Origin: Combretum micranthum | Lineage: Eukaryota > Streptophyta > Magnoliopsida > Myrtales > Combretaceae | NCBI GenBank assembly: GCA_024138025.1 | Contig: JAMXBD010000094.1 | Span: 372,001 to 436,000, forward strand | DNA length: 64,000 nt | Direction: 5' to 3' | In this document: in pieces, positions 37,707 to 57,400 of the stretch | Position numbering within the stretch: position 1 is the first letter of the stretch | Layout of the letters: each line of letters begins with the position of its first letter | Notes under the pieces: model-generated | What the model saw: the letters and a program-made list of their open reading frames with translations, nothing else | Told to the model about the DNA's origin: nothing | Database searches by the model: none | Made by a program: the position numbers and the translations under genes

Positions 37707-38289
37707 TGTTAGGGCCTAGAGTATGCTTTTAATGGGGAGAAATCCAATAGACTTTGCGAAGGATTATATAAATGGGCTTTTGACACCATCTATAACTCGA
37801 AACCTTAAGGCAATGGGTTCATGGGTCTTTCTTCTTATAAAATCTTCACACAAGACCTATATTTCCCATATGGGATTCTCACACTTACAACCTAACAATC
37901 TCCTCCTCAAGTGTGAGTTTCCATAATAAGATAAGTCATACTCCCCCTCAAGAGCTTATCAAATTGACTCCACTAAACCCGCTTTGTGAGTGACCTACTC
38001 ACCATAGGTTTCACAAATAAGTCACACCATAAAGCTCTTCTTTCCACATAGTGGGCCAACCATGAAAGTCTCCTAACTGAATCAGGCTCTAATACCAATC
38101 GTTAGGGCCCGGAGTATGTCTTCAATGAGGAGAAATTTAATGGGCTTAATGAAGGATTACACAAATGAGTTTTTAACACCATCTATAAACCAAAACTTTA
38201 AGGCAATAAGTTATTGGTTTTCCTTCTTATAAACTCTTCACGCAAGACCCATATTTCTCATGCGGGATTCTAACACTTACACCCTAACA
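37707..38289 (-). mobile_element. TRIM retroelement, complete with both LTRs
   Basis: LTRs 37707-37897 (191 bp) and 38100-38289 (190 bp), ends TGTTAGGGCC...CCTAACA, with ~200 bp between. A minus-strand primer-binding site ATTGGTATTAGAGCC directly adjoins the right LTR (38085-38099), which sets the orientation. The direct 5-bp repeat GAAGT flanks the element at 37702-37706 and 38290-38294. At 583 bp and without coding capacity it fits a terminal-repeat retrotransposon in miniature. The right LTR reads CG where TG is expected. Confidence 0.92.
38085..38099 (-). promoter_or_regulatory. TRIM primer-binding site (initiator Met tRNA)
   Basis: Minus-strand ATTGGTATTAGAGCC directly follows the LTR end. 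It differs from the iMet complement by one base, the same C-to-T change seen in the element at 17042. Confidence 0.85.
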
Positions 38290-38649
38290 GAAGTCAACCC
38301 GACTTCATCAAATTTCTAACTAACATGTGAATTTTTCATTACCACTCATCATCATTTCATTCAACAAAACTCAATCATAATTTAGTTTCAATTATACTAT
38401 AGTTCCTACAATATCTATAACATCTAAAAGCAACAGTATCAAAGCATCATCAAATACATACCAAAGTAAATATATGTACAAATAAATCCTATACAAATCT
38501 CTATTTTTTCTTTCTTTTTCTAATAAAAATTCTTTTGAATTGTTTTTCTTTTGGATCTCTTACTATAGATGTATCACTTGGTCCTTCTTCATCTATCCTG
38601 ATAGGATGAGGTTTCACCTACAAAATATATTGTAATTATATTAGAAATT

Positions 38650-40600
38650 ATTAAATTATACATTAACTAAATGAATGAATCAACATAGAATTTTATGTTT
38701 GTTATACTTATGTTACTCCCTCTCTCATATCTGATGATACTGGATGAGCAAGTTTCATAAGAGCAAGTGGAGTAACAATGTTCAACTCTGATATTCTCTT
38801 AGTGGGTGTCTAAGAGATCTTCAAATCAAATGGTGGACCCTCTAAATTAGCTAGAGTAGTACAGTGGGATGGAGCATATGTATCAATGGACGTATTCGGA
38901 TGTGGAGGCTAAATCGAATCAATATGAATAGGAGGATGAGGAGAAGGATCTACATCAGGCTCTGCAGGTGGAAGTCAATGTGGAATTGGATCAACATGTA
39001 GAGGCATATCCATATCCTCATCTATCAGCTGGTCATGATGCCATGTCCATCCCTGTCCCTATACTTGTCCCCTCCCTTTTCCTCTCCCTTGCCCTGTATA
39101 ATCTCCTGATGTTGCTTCGATTGATCTTGGCATAATAGTCTAATGCCTCTATATCCCTATATTCTGTCAATCCCCAGTGCTAAAGCATGCATCTCATTTA
39201 TAGATGTAGATGCCTGGATCCTGGAAAATGTGTTTGTCTACACAATTATATGCAAGATCAATAAGTTAAAATAATAGATTAATATTTAACCATTAATTTT
39301 AGATATCCTGAGTAATTGATATATCTCTGGGTGATCTTGTAATACCAATTGTAATAGTTGACAGAGACCATAGATGGTAGTATGTTATCATGTTGGGGCT
39401 CTACTAGTCTCTATCATCTATCATCCCACTGGGTGATTAACCTAACATGTTTTATCACTCTATCATCCCTTAATTCTCTTTAAGATCCATATCGTGTATA
39501 TTGTTTGGATCTGTTTGACAATCCCATGGGATACTCTGAATCCCACTGAACTGTCTCATAACCCTAACTACTAGGTGTGTCTCAACAATGTGAAAGCAAA
39601 TTAAGGACACTCTGGCTAGCCATATATCATTGCCTTATCTACAGACATCTGGCAAAGAGTATCATCTCTGGAATTTAAGGCGTCCAACATATCTACATAA
39701 AGATATCAACTTATTTTAGTATATGAAACTATATCATAAATAACTTTTGAAAAATTAAATATTACAAGTATGACATAGCTGTGAAGGTGTCTAGAGAGTA
39801 AGCTCCTTATGGTAGCGATGTAATACATAGGTAGAAATCTATCTGATATCAAAGACATCATCCCATCTAAATGCGAGAGGTTGTCCCTGATCTGATACAC
39901 ATGTAAGGGTCCTACGATGGGTTATATGAGGGAATCTATCTCATTCCCATATCTATAATAGTATGCAAGCACCTCTTATCTTGTAGGTACCTACCTATGT
40001 AGCTCTACACAAATATCTATATAAAAATGCCAAGCAAGATGATCCCCAACTTTATGTCTTAACTGCCTAGAAATCCTCTAAAAGTGGCATCAATATACTA
40101 GGCTAGATGATGTATCAGGAATAGGATCCCGCCCATCAGTAATAATATGCATGCTCTCACATGGGCTAGATGGCAATCTCATTTACCTACTCTAGTAGAC
40201 CTTGTAATAATATATCCTTTTAACTAACTCGTCCTCAATCTTTGACCACTCAGTAGCATACTATTTGAGAATTCGATCTAACTCCTAATAGGTACTCACA
40301 TAAATCACATCAACCATGTGTTATGCTCCCTGTCACTACCCATTCATTAATGCGCAATCCAAACTGCACAAGAGCATCCTATGATGTCAACTTAACCTCT
40401 CCATGTGGCATATGGGAGGTGTGGGTCTAAAGTCTCCACCTCTCTAACAGTGCAATGATTAAAGCCTAATCTAGTTGTATAAACACCAGATGAGCTACAC
40501 CAGAAAATCCAGCATGCTCAAGATAGGGGTCCATACAGGCATCATATGTAGCCTTCATCTCCTCAGGTTCTTCAATGATGCCTACCCCATCTACATATCA
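38650..40600 (-). pseudogene. Plant mobile domain (MAIN/MAIL-like) protein remnant inside the MULE
   Basis: Minus-strand readings give classic plant-mobile-domain segments: YLEHAGFSGVAHLV, ALIIALLERWR, THTSHMPHGEVKLT and ALVQFGLRINEWVVTGS (about 40330-40530). Further down comes VRVMRQFSGIQSIPWDC near 39480-39570, followed by a Pro-rich acidic tail (about 38750-39060). Several stops and frameshifts make it a pseudogene. The family includes the Arabidopsis nuclear proteins MAIN and MAIL1 and many transposon-borne relatives; its biochemical activity is not well defined. Its position inside the MULE ends suggests it travelled with the transposon. Confidence 0.8.
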
Positions 40601-40924
40601 TTAGTCTATGCTCCTACAAAAATAAATAAATCATAAATAAATAGAGAAGATGAATAAATTAATGCTACACTTATTTTAGTCTAGATTTATGCCTCTCCAT
40701 CCAATAGAATCCGTGATCTATGTGATAGCTACTATGTTAATAATGATCTATTGACCAAAGCTGGATCTATCTGTATAAAGTAAAGTAAAGATTGATAGTT
40801 TTCTGAAAAAAAAATTGTTTTAATGTACAATAATCAATCATACAATATAAACATATCATAGCAAAAATAAAAAAAATAAAAATAAAAAACATTGTAAATT
40901 TGCTATTTTTAATTTGTTACCTAA

Positions 40925-43370
40925 TTGTTTGGACAAGTTCTTATACTATGGCCTTTTTTTCAACATTTTCCATAACAATTCTTCATAGATTTCTCTTTTA
41001 GGTCCATTTCATTATGGAATCTGCTTGTTCTTGGTCTTCCTTTTTCTTTAGCCTTCTCATAGTGCGGATATATACATGGCATCTCTTCCACATCTATCCA
41101 TGTCTACCTATCTCCTAGAGGTTGAAAATTGCTTCTATAGCAGGCTAATTGATTCTCCCAATGAAACCATCTTTCAATTTTTTGTGTGGGATCCATTTTC
41201 ACATGTGTCATGGCTGCAAATGCGTGCAACCATGGTATTTTGAATGTTTGCCACTTATTACAGCTACATGTGTTATTAAGGATATTAACCATATAATAAT
41301 AGCCACCTTTTTTACCATGATCAGTAAAATAGATTCATGTTTGCACCTCAAAAATGTCAATTGTTATACTAAATGTAACCACCTTATGCCAAATAGTTAA
41401 TCTTCTCCATTTTTCTATCTTGGTTCTAACCCATTTAGGGTAAGTCTTCCATTTTCTTATAACTTTATGTGCTTCATTACACTTTTTATCAAAATAGCCA
41501 ACACAATTGTAGAAAATTTTCAGAACCAAGGCTAATACAGGCAATGATCTTGCACCTTTCAAAACTGCATTGTAGCTTTCACTGAGATTTGTTGTCATTT
41601 GACCATACTTGAAAACCCCATCATATACCCCTATCCAATGCTCAAGTGGTATGTTTTCAAAGTAGTTTGAAGAAGTTTTGTGTCTCTTCCTTATCTCCTC
41701 CATATAGAATTCTTATCTTCTTTCTTGAGTCTAATATCCTACTATTGTTACTAGCTTCTTCATATAGTGATTTTTGTTTTTTGTATTGAAATTGCTAGCA
41801 ACATGTCTTATGCATAGCCTCCATTATGCAAAAGGAAGCTGCCATCCAACATTCTTATTCTTTAATACTTTTAGTATACCTGTGTGTCGATCTGATATAA
41901 GGCACAATGTGTGATCATCATTATGTGATCCTTCAAGGCGTCATTTTATCTTTTCTAGGAACCATGACCATGTGTCACCTAATTCCTTATCTACCATGCA
42001 AATGCCAATGGAATGATATGATTTACCCTATCTAAACAACATGCAATCAATAAACTATATGGATTTTTCCATACAAAAATGTACCATCAACACTGACAAT
42101 GGGCCTGTAACGTTTGAAAGCTTCTATGCAAGGCCCAAATGCTTAAAACAATCTTGCAAAATCACATCATCCTCAATTTCAGTTGATTGTGCTTTCCATG
42201 TTATACCCGTATGTGTGTTAATTCTTTTGATAGCAACCATCCATTTTGGCAATTCATTATATAATCATCCCAATCTCCATATACATTTTCAACTATTATC
42301 CTTCCCGGCCCCCAAATTTTCCTTGTCGACATCACATACCCATATGTATCTTCAATCTGCTGTCTAAGGGTTGAGATCCTGACATCGGGGTTTTTTTTCA
42401 CTTGACCTAAGAAAGACTAGCTCATGAATGCCTAGTCAAGTTGTGGATAATCCTGTCTAAGGCTTCTATTTGTGCATGTGTGTGGACAATCAGCAATTGT
42501 AATCGCAAAGTCAACATCCCGACCTTTTTAGTGTCCACGAAGTCACCATTTACAGTTACAGGTCATCTTTGCTTCACAAACAACATTCCATATCGTGTAA
42601 TTTTGTCACTATGAAGTTGTATTGATTCTTTATGTGTCACATTTTTACTACACAATCCAAATCAGCTTTAGATTTAAACCTCAGTCCAATCTTAAATTCA
42701 TTATCTAAGCATAGGTCTTCAGATTTAATGAATTCTTCTTCATAAGCTGCATAACCATCACCAACATCCATATTACTAAGGAATGGAATAGGATCTTGGA
42801 ATGAACTTTCACTATTTCATTGGTTTGCTTGAGACTTTCTACAACAATGTTTTCCTGAAGATGTTCATTTTTCTTTCGAGACTCATTTTATCACTCAACG
42901 TGTTGATCTCAAATGTCATCCCGTTCTCCTCATCTTGATTCTCCCCATCTTGATTCTTCTCAAATATCATTTCATATTATGAATCAATGTCTTGTAAAGC
43001 ATCCTCCATCTCTTCCCCAATATCATTTTCAATATAAACATTTTCTTCAACTTTTGACATTAAATCATTGCTCCTTTCTATGTTTGTTTGAACATTTACA
43101 GACTCTTGTGTTATCAATCTTTTTTACAGCCATCTAATCTAAGATATTATGTCTATAGGCATAGCTAAGGTATTTTTTACTTCAACATACAATTGTTGAA
43201 GGCATGTCATACCAAATGCCTTTGCAATATTAATAAGAACTTCCACATCTACATCAGTACTAATATCGTTCAGCATGATTTCTTTATAAGTTGGACTATA
43301 AATCAATACCGACTTGTGATGCATTTCAAAGTTGGACTATAAATCAATACCGACTTGTGATGCATTTCAA
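40925..43370 (-). pseudogene. MULE transposase remnant (MuDR-type) with SWIM and zinc knuckle
   Basis: In order on the minus strand: an N-terminal region (about 42650-43320); DVRISTLRQQIEDTYGYVMS typical of the MULE N-terminal DNA-binding part (42330-42400); the first catalytic Asp in VSVDGTFLYGK (about 42070-42110); SDRHTGIL and LCIRHVASNF of the catalytic domain (41790-41910); an intact stretch 41335-41703 (NLSESYNAVLKGARSLPVL); a SWIM finger CSCNKWQTFKIPWLHA (41200-41270); and a CCHC-like zinc knuckle CYGKC...KKGHSIRTCP (40935-40975). Numerous stops and shifts lie between, so it cannot make a full protein. The SWIM finger has Trp where the third ligand Cys is expected. Confidence 0.88.
43288..43369. 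repeat. 41-bp tandem duplication in the MULE coding region
   Basis: The sequence starting AAGTTGGACTATAAATCAA occurs twice head to tail with period 41 and no visible difference, so it is recent relative to the decay of the transposase. 41 is not a multiple of three, so it shifts the frame. Confidence 0.95.
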
Positions 43371-44509
43371 CTCTACTTCTCATAGGATCAATTCCCAACT
43401 CTTCACATACAATAGTCAAAAGCTTGTTATAATCAATATATGTCCTTACTTTTAATACTAGTATCAAAACACAGCAAACAACATGTACTTTTGTGTAGGT
43501 CGTATGTGTATCCTAGGAAAAGGGATATGATTAGTTCATTTGTGAAAGGGGGAATGGCAAAAATATTATACCTACTAGTTATATGATCACAACAATCAAG
43601 TGTTTATGAGTATAGAATTATTGATCTTCTCTCCTTTATCCTTCAACAAGTTCATATTAAAATAGATAGTAAGTAAATTAGATCCCATGAACTAGCTCAA
43701 ATTACAAAGCAACAACAACACAGTCTAAATCAACGTGACAAAAGTAATCTCAGTTTCCAGTAATTAGGCACAAAATAGAATTAATGACACCAACCTAAGC
43801 CAAAGCAGTTCTTGTTGTTGTAGTGGTTATGAGAAATACCAAAAGCTCGATTTCCAAAAACAAAGGAAAACTCCACCTGAAGAAAGCTCAATAACCTAAA
43901 CATGTAAAGTGTAATTCTTGTCATTCTGCAACTACACAACTTACATATACAACAAACATAAACACTACACGAAACCAATTAAGCAAAAAAATAGCGTATT
44001 AATTGAAGAATCGTAGAAAATTTTGATTAGGTAATCTTATCAAATAGTTGGTGTATTGTAAAATTTAGATGGAAATTTAGGAAAAAAAACATCTTTAATT
44101 CGATCGTGTAAGTAATTGGTGAATGTGGAAGACACGAGCTTCAATTTGTAACAAAGAAAACAATGAAATTCTTCAAACCTAGTTCATTGAATTCCATCCG
44201 ATCGCACGAATGAGTGTTTGAGTTTTGAGCATTTGAGCTTCTAATCGGGCGAATGAGAGTAGACTCAATATTTAACTTTAAATTTATGTGTATCAAATAA
44301 CCTGAAAACGATACAAATAAATGATGCAGTGCGTTTTAGATTAAATACTAAGTATCGCCTACTCTATATGCAATATAGTTGTATATTGCCTACCCTATAT
44401 GCGATACCATGACTTTTAAAACTTTAAGTCAGTACCGTTACTATATTGCGATTCCAAGTGCAATATATGTATAAAAAATAGTATCTCTCTTCCAAGATGC
44501 AACATAAAG
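43371..44509. other. 5' part of the MULE, no coding region recognised
   Basis: Upstream (minus sense) of the transposase. Expected to hold its promoter and leader. 44340-44480 is rich in GCAATATA/TATTGC words. Confidence 0.45.
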
Positions 44510-44591
44510 ATGGAATTTTGGTCATTATTTTTATGCAATTTAGATTTTATAATTTCTTTTAAACAACAATAGACATGCATTTCACCATTTT

Positions 44592-45019
44592 GAGAGATTA
44601 TTATATGTTAACCATTGTTTTTGAAAAAAAAATACACAAATCCAAATTGCATAAAAAAATATTACAAAAATATCATCGGTACATCCCATATTACATGTGC
44701 AATATAGGTTTTTTATTTATGTATCACATGTACACATAATAATTATGTGTATCACACATTAGAGGTACAATACACATACAAACATGTATCGCACACCCAA
44801 TATGTGATATATCTATTTTTAAAAGTTTTACACAATACCATTGTTGTATCCCGCATCTAATATGCAATACATATATAAAATTTTATATCTCTTCTTTAAC
44901 ATGCAACATAGATATGGTAATTTGGTCTTCTTTTTTTTTTTGTACAATTTGGATTTGTGTGTTTTTTTTCCTTTTCTTTATTTTTTTTTCACAAAAACGC
45001 TAGACGTATCATTCACCCC
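44592..45019. mobile_element. Small MULE-related MITE
   Basis: The left end (GAGAGATTATTATATGTTAACC, then ACACAAATCCAAATTG at 44635-44655) is repeated inverted at the right (ACACAAATCCAAATTG on the minus strand at 44944-44960, then GGGGTGAATGATACG). The 37374 MULE terminus carries the same motif order. About 428 bp, non-coding, with an interior of ATCACATGT/GTGATAC-type words. Confidence 0.65.
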
Positions 45020-45111
45020 AATTTTTAATAGCATTTGTATTCTACTTTTCCAATATCATTATCACAACTTCACAAAATTTTTTCCTTTTGGCATTAGGCC
45101 GTTGATCTTCC

Positions 45112-45917
45112 TAGACGTCGTCACAATTCGGTTCGGGTCTATAACAGGACCCGTGGGAGTTGGTCCGGTTCCCGGTTCTTATGAACCGCCGGTTCCCACA
45201 GTTCGGTTCTGGTTCTAGAGGAACCGGGAACCATGAAAAAAAATAAAATCAATTAAATAATTTACTTAATTTAACTAAGAAAAAATGCAAAATAAATTTT
45301 CAACTTGAAATAACATTGAACCTAACAATAATTGTTCATAGCATTAGTTAAAAGAAATTCTATAATTATGTATTTATTTATATATAATCATTTGCACTTT
45401 TTTAGTTGTCATATTAGTAATATGACACTATAAAATATTCAAAGATATAAATAATTCTCAATAACAAAAAACGAATCACACATTGTTAAGAAAGAAAGTC
45501 TACTTTGATTAGAAGTCTACATAAATTTAACAATATATGATTTCAAATGTATTTGTTACTTGAGTTGTTAATAATAACACATTCAATATTGTGAATAGGA
45601 AATAAATTTTTGTTATGCAAAAATAGTTTTAAATATTTATTTTACAATTAAAATTTTTTATAATTTCTTTTCTTTTTTTTCTTACTTTTTTTATAATTTT
45701 TATGGTATAGAACCACCGATTCTGCCGGTTCTTAAATCAACAGTTCCAAAACCGCCGGGTCATGCGATTTTTAGGAAAGAAACCATAAGGACCCTTCAGA
45801 ACCAACGGGTCCTTTACAAGTTCAGACCCGTCGTTGCCGAGCCGGTTTCCGATTCAAGAACCGCCGATGATGAGTCAGATCAGTTTCCGATTCGGAACCA
45901 ACCCATGATGATGTCTA
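45112..45917. mobile_element. Non-autonomous hAT element with 8-bp duplication
   Basis: An 806-bp element flanked by GATCTTCC on both sides (45104-45111 and 45918-45925). Terminal inverted repeats are TAGACGTCGTCA and TAGACATCATCA. Both subterminal regions (45125-45230 and 45715-45900) are dense in GGTTC/GAACC and CCGG words in inverted sense, around an AT-rich centre. This matches non-autonomous hAT elements, where such subterminal motifs bind the transposase. No coding domain. Confidence 0.88.
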
Positions 45918-45925
45918 GATCTTCC

Positions 45926-46549
45926 GTTTAATGATACGCATTTGTCTACTGCATACCAAGGCCTTATCCACCTCTATGAAATAGTCCAGATCTCATGTTT
46001 GTTTAGTATGCAAACTACAAAACGGAGTCCTGGATTCTTTGTATCTGCAGCATAGACTCTCGTGCTCCGACAGAAGGGTCAAATATTAATATCTTCATAT
46101 TCCGTATGCATAGCTTGTGCTTTCACAAGTTAATGCGCTTTAAGCCCCACGAAGCTCAAAGATAATTTAAGAGTGGAAATTCATCAAAGCATTGAGCCAA
46201 AAGTGATGAAAAAGGAGGAAACTGGAAGCATATTACTGGATCACACATGGAGAGAAACACATAATACAAGAAAAAGTGACATCACTTCCTAATCCTTCTA
46301 GGAAGACTATACTACAGTGAGATCATGATACATGTTATCAACCATGGACTAGAAAAGATGGCTGTGACAATATGAAGGCACGTCGTCAAACACAGACATG
46401 AATGGGCATATGGAGTTACCACCCATCCGTGATTCCGTCAGGTTCTCAAAGTGGGGCTTCGTATGGTCGTGGTCTCCAACCATAACGATAAAGTGAAGCA
46501 TGACTACAGTACATGAAAGAATAATAGGAAATTCGTGCTTGTATGGATA
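45926..46549 (-). other. 3' UTR and downstream region of the CPK13 gene
   Basis: Directly downstream of the minus-strand stop codon at 46550. No other gene seen. The polyadenylation site cannot be set by eye. Confidence 0.5.
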
Positions 46550-55117
<8,568 letters not shown>

Positions 55118-55310
55118 TGTGGAACACTACCTCTTGGAATCTCACAAAGAATGAGTAGCTTAGCTAGGGTTTCACATTCCGCAAAGTGAAACTGAAACCC
55201 TAGAAATGCAGCGTAAAAAATAAAGAGTAAAGAAGAAGATGGAGAAGAGTTATGAGTAGCAAAAGCTTTGAACTTTTTTTCACTTTTGCTGCAGAGAGAG
55301 AAGGAGAGAG

Positions 55311-55342
<32 letters not shown>

Positions 55343-55450
55343 GAGAGTGTGAAAATTGAAATCAGCGAGAAGCGTACGGAAACGGCATTGAAAGAGAAAG
55401 AGAGAGTACTTCGCTTTACTTTTACTACTTTTACTGCCTCTGCTTTGTTT
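55118..55450 (-). promoter_or_regulatory. Probable 5' UTR/promoter of CPK13 with (GT)n
   Basis: Purine/pyrimidine-rich sequence directly upstream of the start, with GA runs and a (GT)14 microsatellite at 55315-55342. On the transcribed strand these read as CA and CT repeats, usual for plant leaders. No TATA box is obvious. Confidence 0.45.
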
Positions 55451-56071
55451 GGTTAGCCAATTGAAACAGTTTTAATTTGATTGTCACTTTTAAATGAGGA
55501 CGACGTGGTTACAAATTACAATTACAATGGATAGACTATTTTTAGTGTTATTTACAAATTAACAATCAAATTATAAATAATAAATTGATATTTTAAATTT
55601 TAATAATCAATTATAAAGATAAATTTTATTATTACATGACATTTAAAAATAGCATATAAACTAGAAATTCTCTCTTTTTCATTTTTTATGTATAATTTTT
55701 GAAATTTTGATGCCTTTTCAATCATTTTAATTTTTTCTTTAACTTTCTTTGAAATCATTTTATTTAATATAAAAACAAAAGGCAAATATTGAAAGAATCT
55801 TTTCTTAAATACTTTAATCTTATTACTTAATTTTAAATATGGAAAAGCTAAAATCGCATAAAGCAAATATAATTTTTTTTATATTTAGTATGTATTTTTA
55901 TTTATTACTACCAATAATCTTTGCAAGTCAACCTCCATACGCAACATGTACAATAGAATATTTATTTCATTAAAAAGTAATTTAAGTCATTATTTTGCAT
56001 AAGATTGTTTAACTTGTTAACTAAAAGTTAAAAAACAAAGGTGAAAATATTATCTACCACTAAAGATAAAT

Positions 56072-56298
56072 GGGTCGGTTCGACATCCAGCACCGAGCAG
56101 ATGATAGACACTTTTTTTCAAACTTTTTTAAAAAATTATCTGTACAGAAATATATATAAATGAAAAACATATGATAATTCTCATAAAATATCAGATAGAT
56201 TAAATACACATAAAATATAGTTATAAATGAAAAAATTTGACACATAAATACAAATACAAATAAAGATAAAACCAAAGAATCCGAATTCCAAGCGGACC
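56072..56298. repeat. MITE-like dispersed repeat, copy B
   Basis: Starts GGGTCGGTTCGACATCCAG; the complement of the right end starts GGTCCGCTTGGAATTC. Shares long blocks with 974-1208 (TTTTTCAAACTTTTT, AAAAACATATGA, AGATARATTAAATAC). ~227 bp; no perfect target duplication. Confidence 0.6.
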
Positions 56299-56408
56299 AA
56301 AAGTGATAGAGAGGAGAGTAGGTTACGGAATTAGTTAGCTATGTGCGTACCATTGATTTAAATGGAATATTCGGAGGTCATAAATGGAAACGTTGTACAT
56401 TAAACTTA

Positions 56409-56449
56409 AGTATGATACTTTGGCCAAAAAAAAAACATTAGTATGATAC
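56409..56449 (+). mobile_element. TTGGCC-poly(A) micro-insertion 1
   Basis: TTTGGCCAAAAAAAAAA sits between copies of AGTATGATAC (56409-56418) and GTATGATAC (56441-56449), both preceded by CATTA words. This is the form of a retroposed stub: a few bases of a 3' end, an A tail and a target duplication. The second copy has lost about 7 bp. Confidence 0.6.
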
Positions 56450-56668
56450 ACAAAATAATGCGAGGAATTTGAAATCGTGGGTAACAGGACCAGATCATAA
56501 GTGTAACATTTAATATATAAATTTTACTTATTTTATAATCATTTATCTAAAATTTAAAAACATTATTTGATATCTAATTTGTATCTTTTTTATAATTACC
56601 ATCCAAACAGTGTTAATTAAATACTCCAATTGATTTAAAAAAAATTGTAGATAATAAATTGATATTTT

Positions 56669-56710
56669 AAATTGTAGTAATCTTATTGGCCAAAAAAAAT
56701 TGTAGTAATC
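56669..56710 (+). mobile_element. TTGGCC-poly(A) micro-insertion 2
   Basis: TTATTGGCCAAAAA lies between two exact copies of AAATTGTAGTAATC (56669-56682 and 56697-56710). The related block at 55575-55620 has the same flanks without the insert and with a single copy of the repeat, so the 28-bp gain can be read directly. Confidence 0.8.
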
Positions 56711-57354
56711 AATTATAAAAAGAAATAAAATTCAAAACCAAGTATCATAATTACTTAATTATCGATATTTTCCCTTTACTGTTGCACAACTTTACAAAAG
56801 CGGACTAATTTTTCATTAGCAAATGAAATATTATGGTAATTTATTTTGGACAATAAATCATTAAGTTGGTACATAGTTTAATAGGGATTTTTGGTCTTAT
56901 TTATTTAAATTAATATTGATACATACCATAATTAGGTCATATGTGGTCATTATTTTCCTTGTATGAAAAGAATTTGTAGAAGTGCATTCAATTCCACATG
57001 AAATTAAATTTTACTTTTTTATTTAATTTCTTCGTAAGGATATTATCATAATATAATATAAATATACCTTATATACTAGCTTTTTTATTTCTTTCCAAGT
57101 TTTTATACTAATTAAAAAGCTATACAACGGAGAGAAAATTAAGTACGTAATTTTTTTTTTGTCTAACCATTTTAAATATGAGTACAATAAAGAAAATTAA
57201 TCAAAGTAAGCAAAAACAAAAAAAAAATCTTGTCTTAAGTGCATGAAAATTGGAATTCGAGGTATAAAGGAAAAATTTTTCCTAAGTATGCAAAAATTAT
57301 TATCTTCAAATACAGAGAGGATATAAGAAAAAACCATATAAAATAATTTAAAAG

Positions 57355-57400
57355 ATCTAATTAACGTTTTTTTTTTTTGGCCAAATCTAATTAACGTTTT
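57355..57400 (-). mobile_element. TTGGCC-poly(A) micro-insertion 3
   Basis: On the minus strand TTGGCC plus an A tract is bracketed by exact 16-bp copies of ATCTAATTAACGTTTT (plus-strand 57355-57370 and 57385-57400). Same insert core as copies 1 and 2, opposite orientation. Confidence 0.8.

Larger units (their letters stand above)
37374..44587 (-). mobile_element. Mutator-like element (~7.2 kb) with transposase and PMD remnants
   Basis: Left end (37374-37490) and the complement of the right end (44510-44587) are inverted relatives: both carry TTGTTT, an A-rich tract, AATCTAMATTGCA, AAAATAATKAC and CCATCTYTAT in the same order. Between them lie a minus-strand MULE transposase (40925-43370), a minus-strand plant-mobile-domain pseudogene (38650-40600) and a nested TRIM (37707-38289). 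No convincing 9-bp target duplication is left. The right edge lies next to a small related element at 44592, so the exact right end is uncertain by tens of bases. Confidence 0.75.

Noticed and set aside
44841..45218. 125-codon plus-strand frame
   Set aside because: It crosses the end of one MITE and the start of a hAT element, so it is a chance frame.
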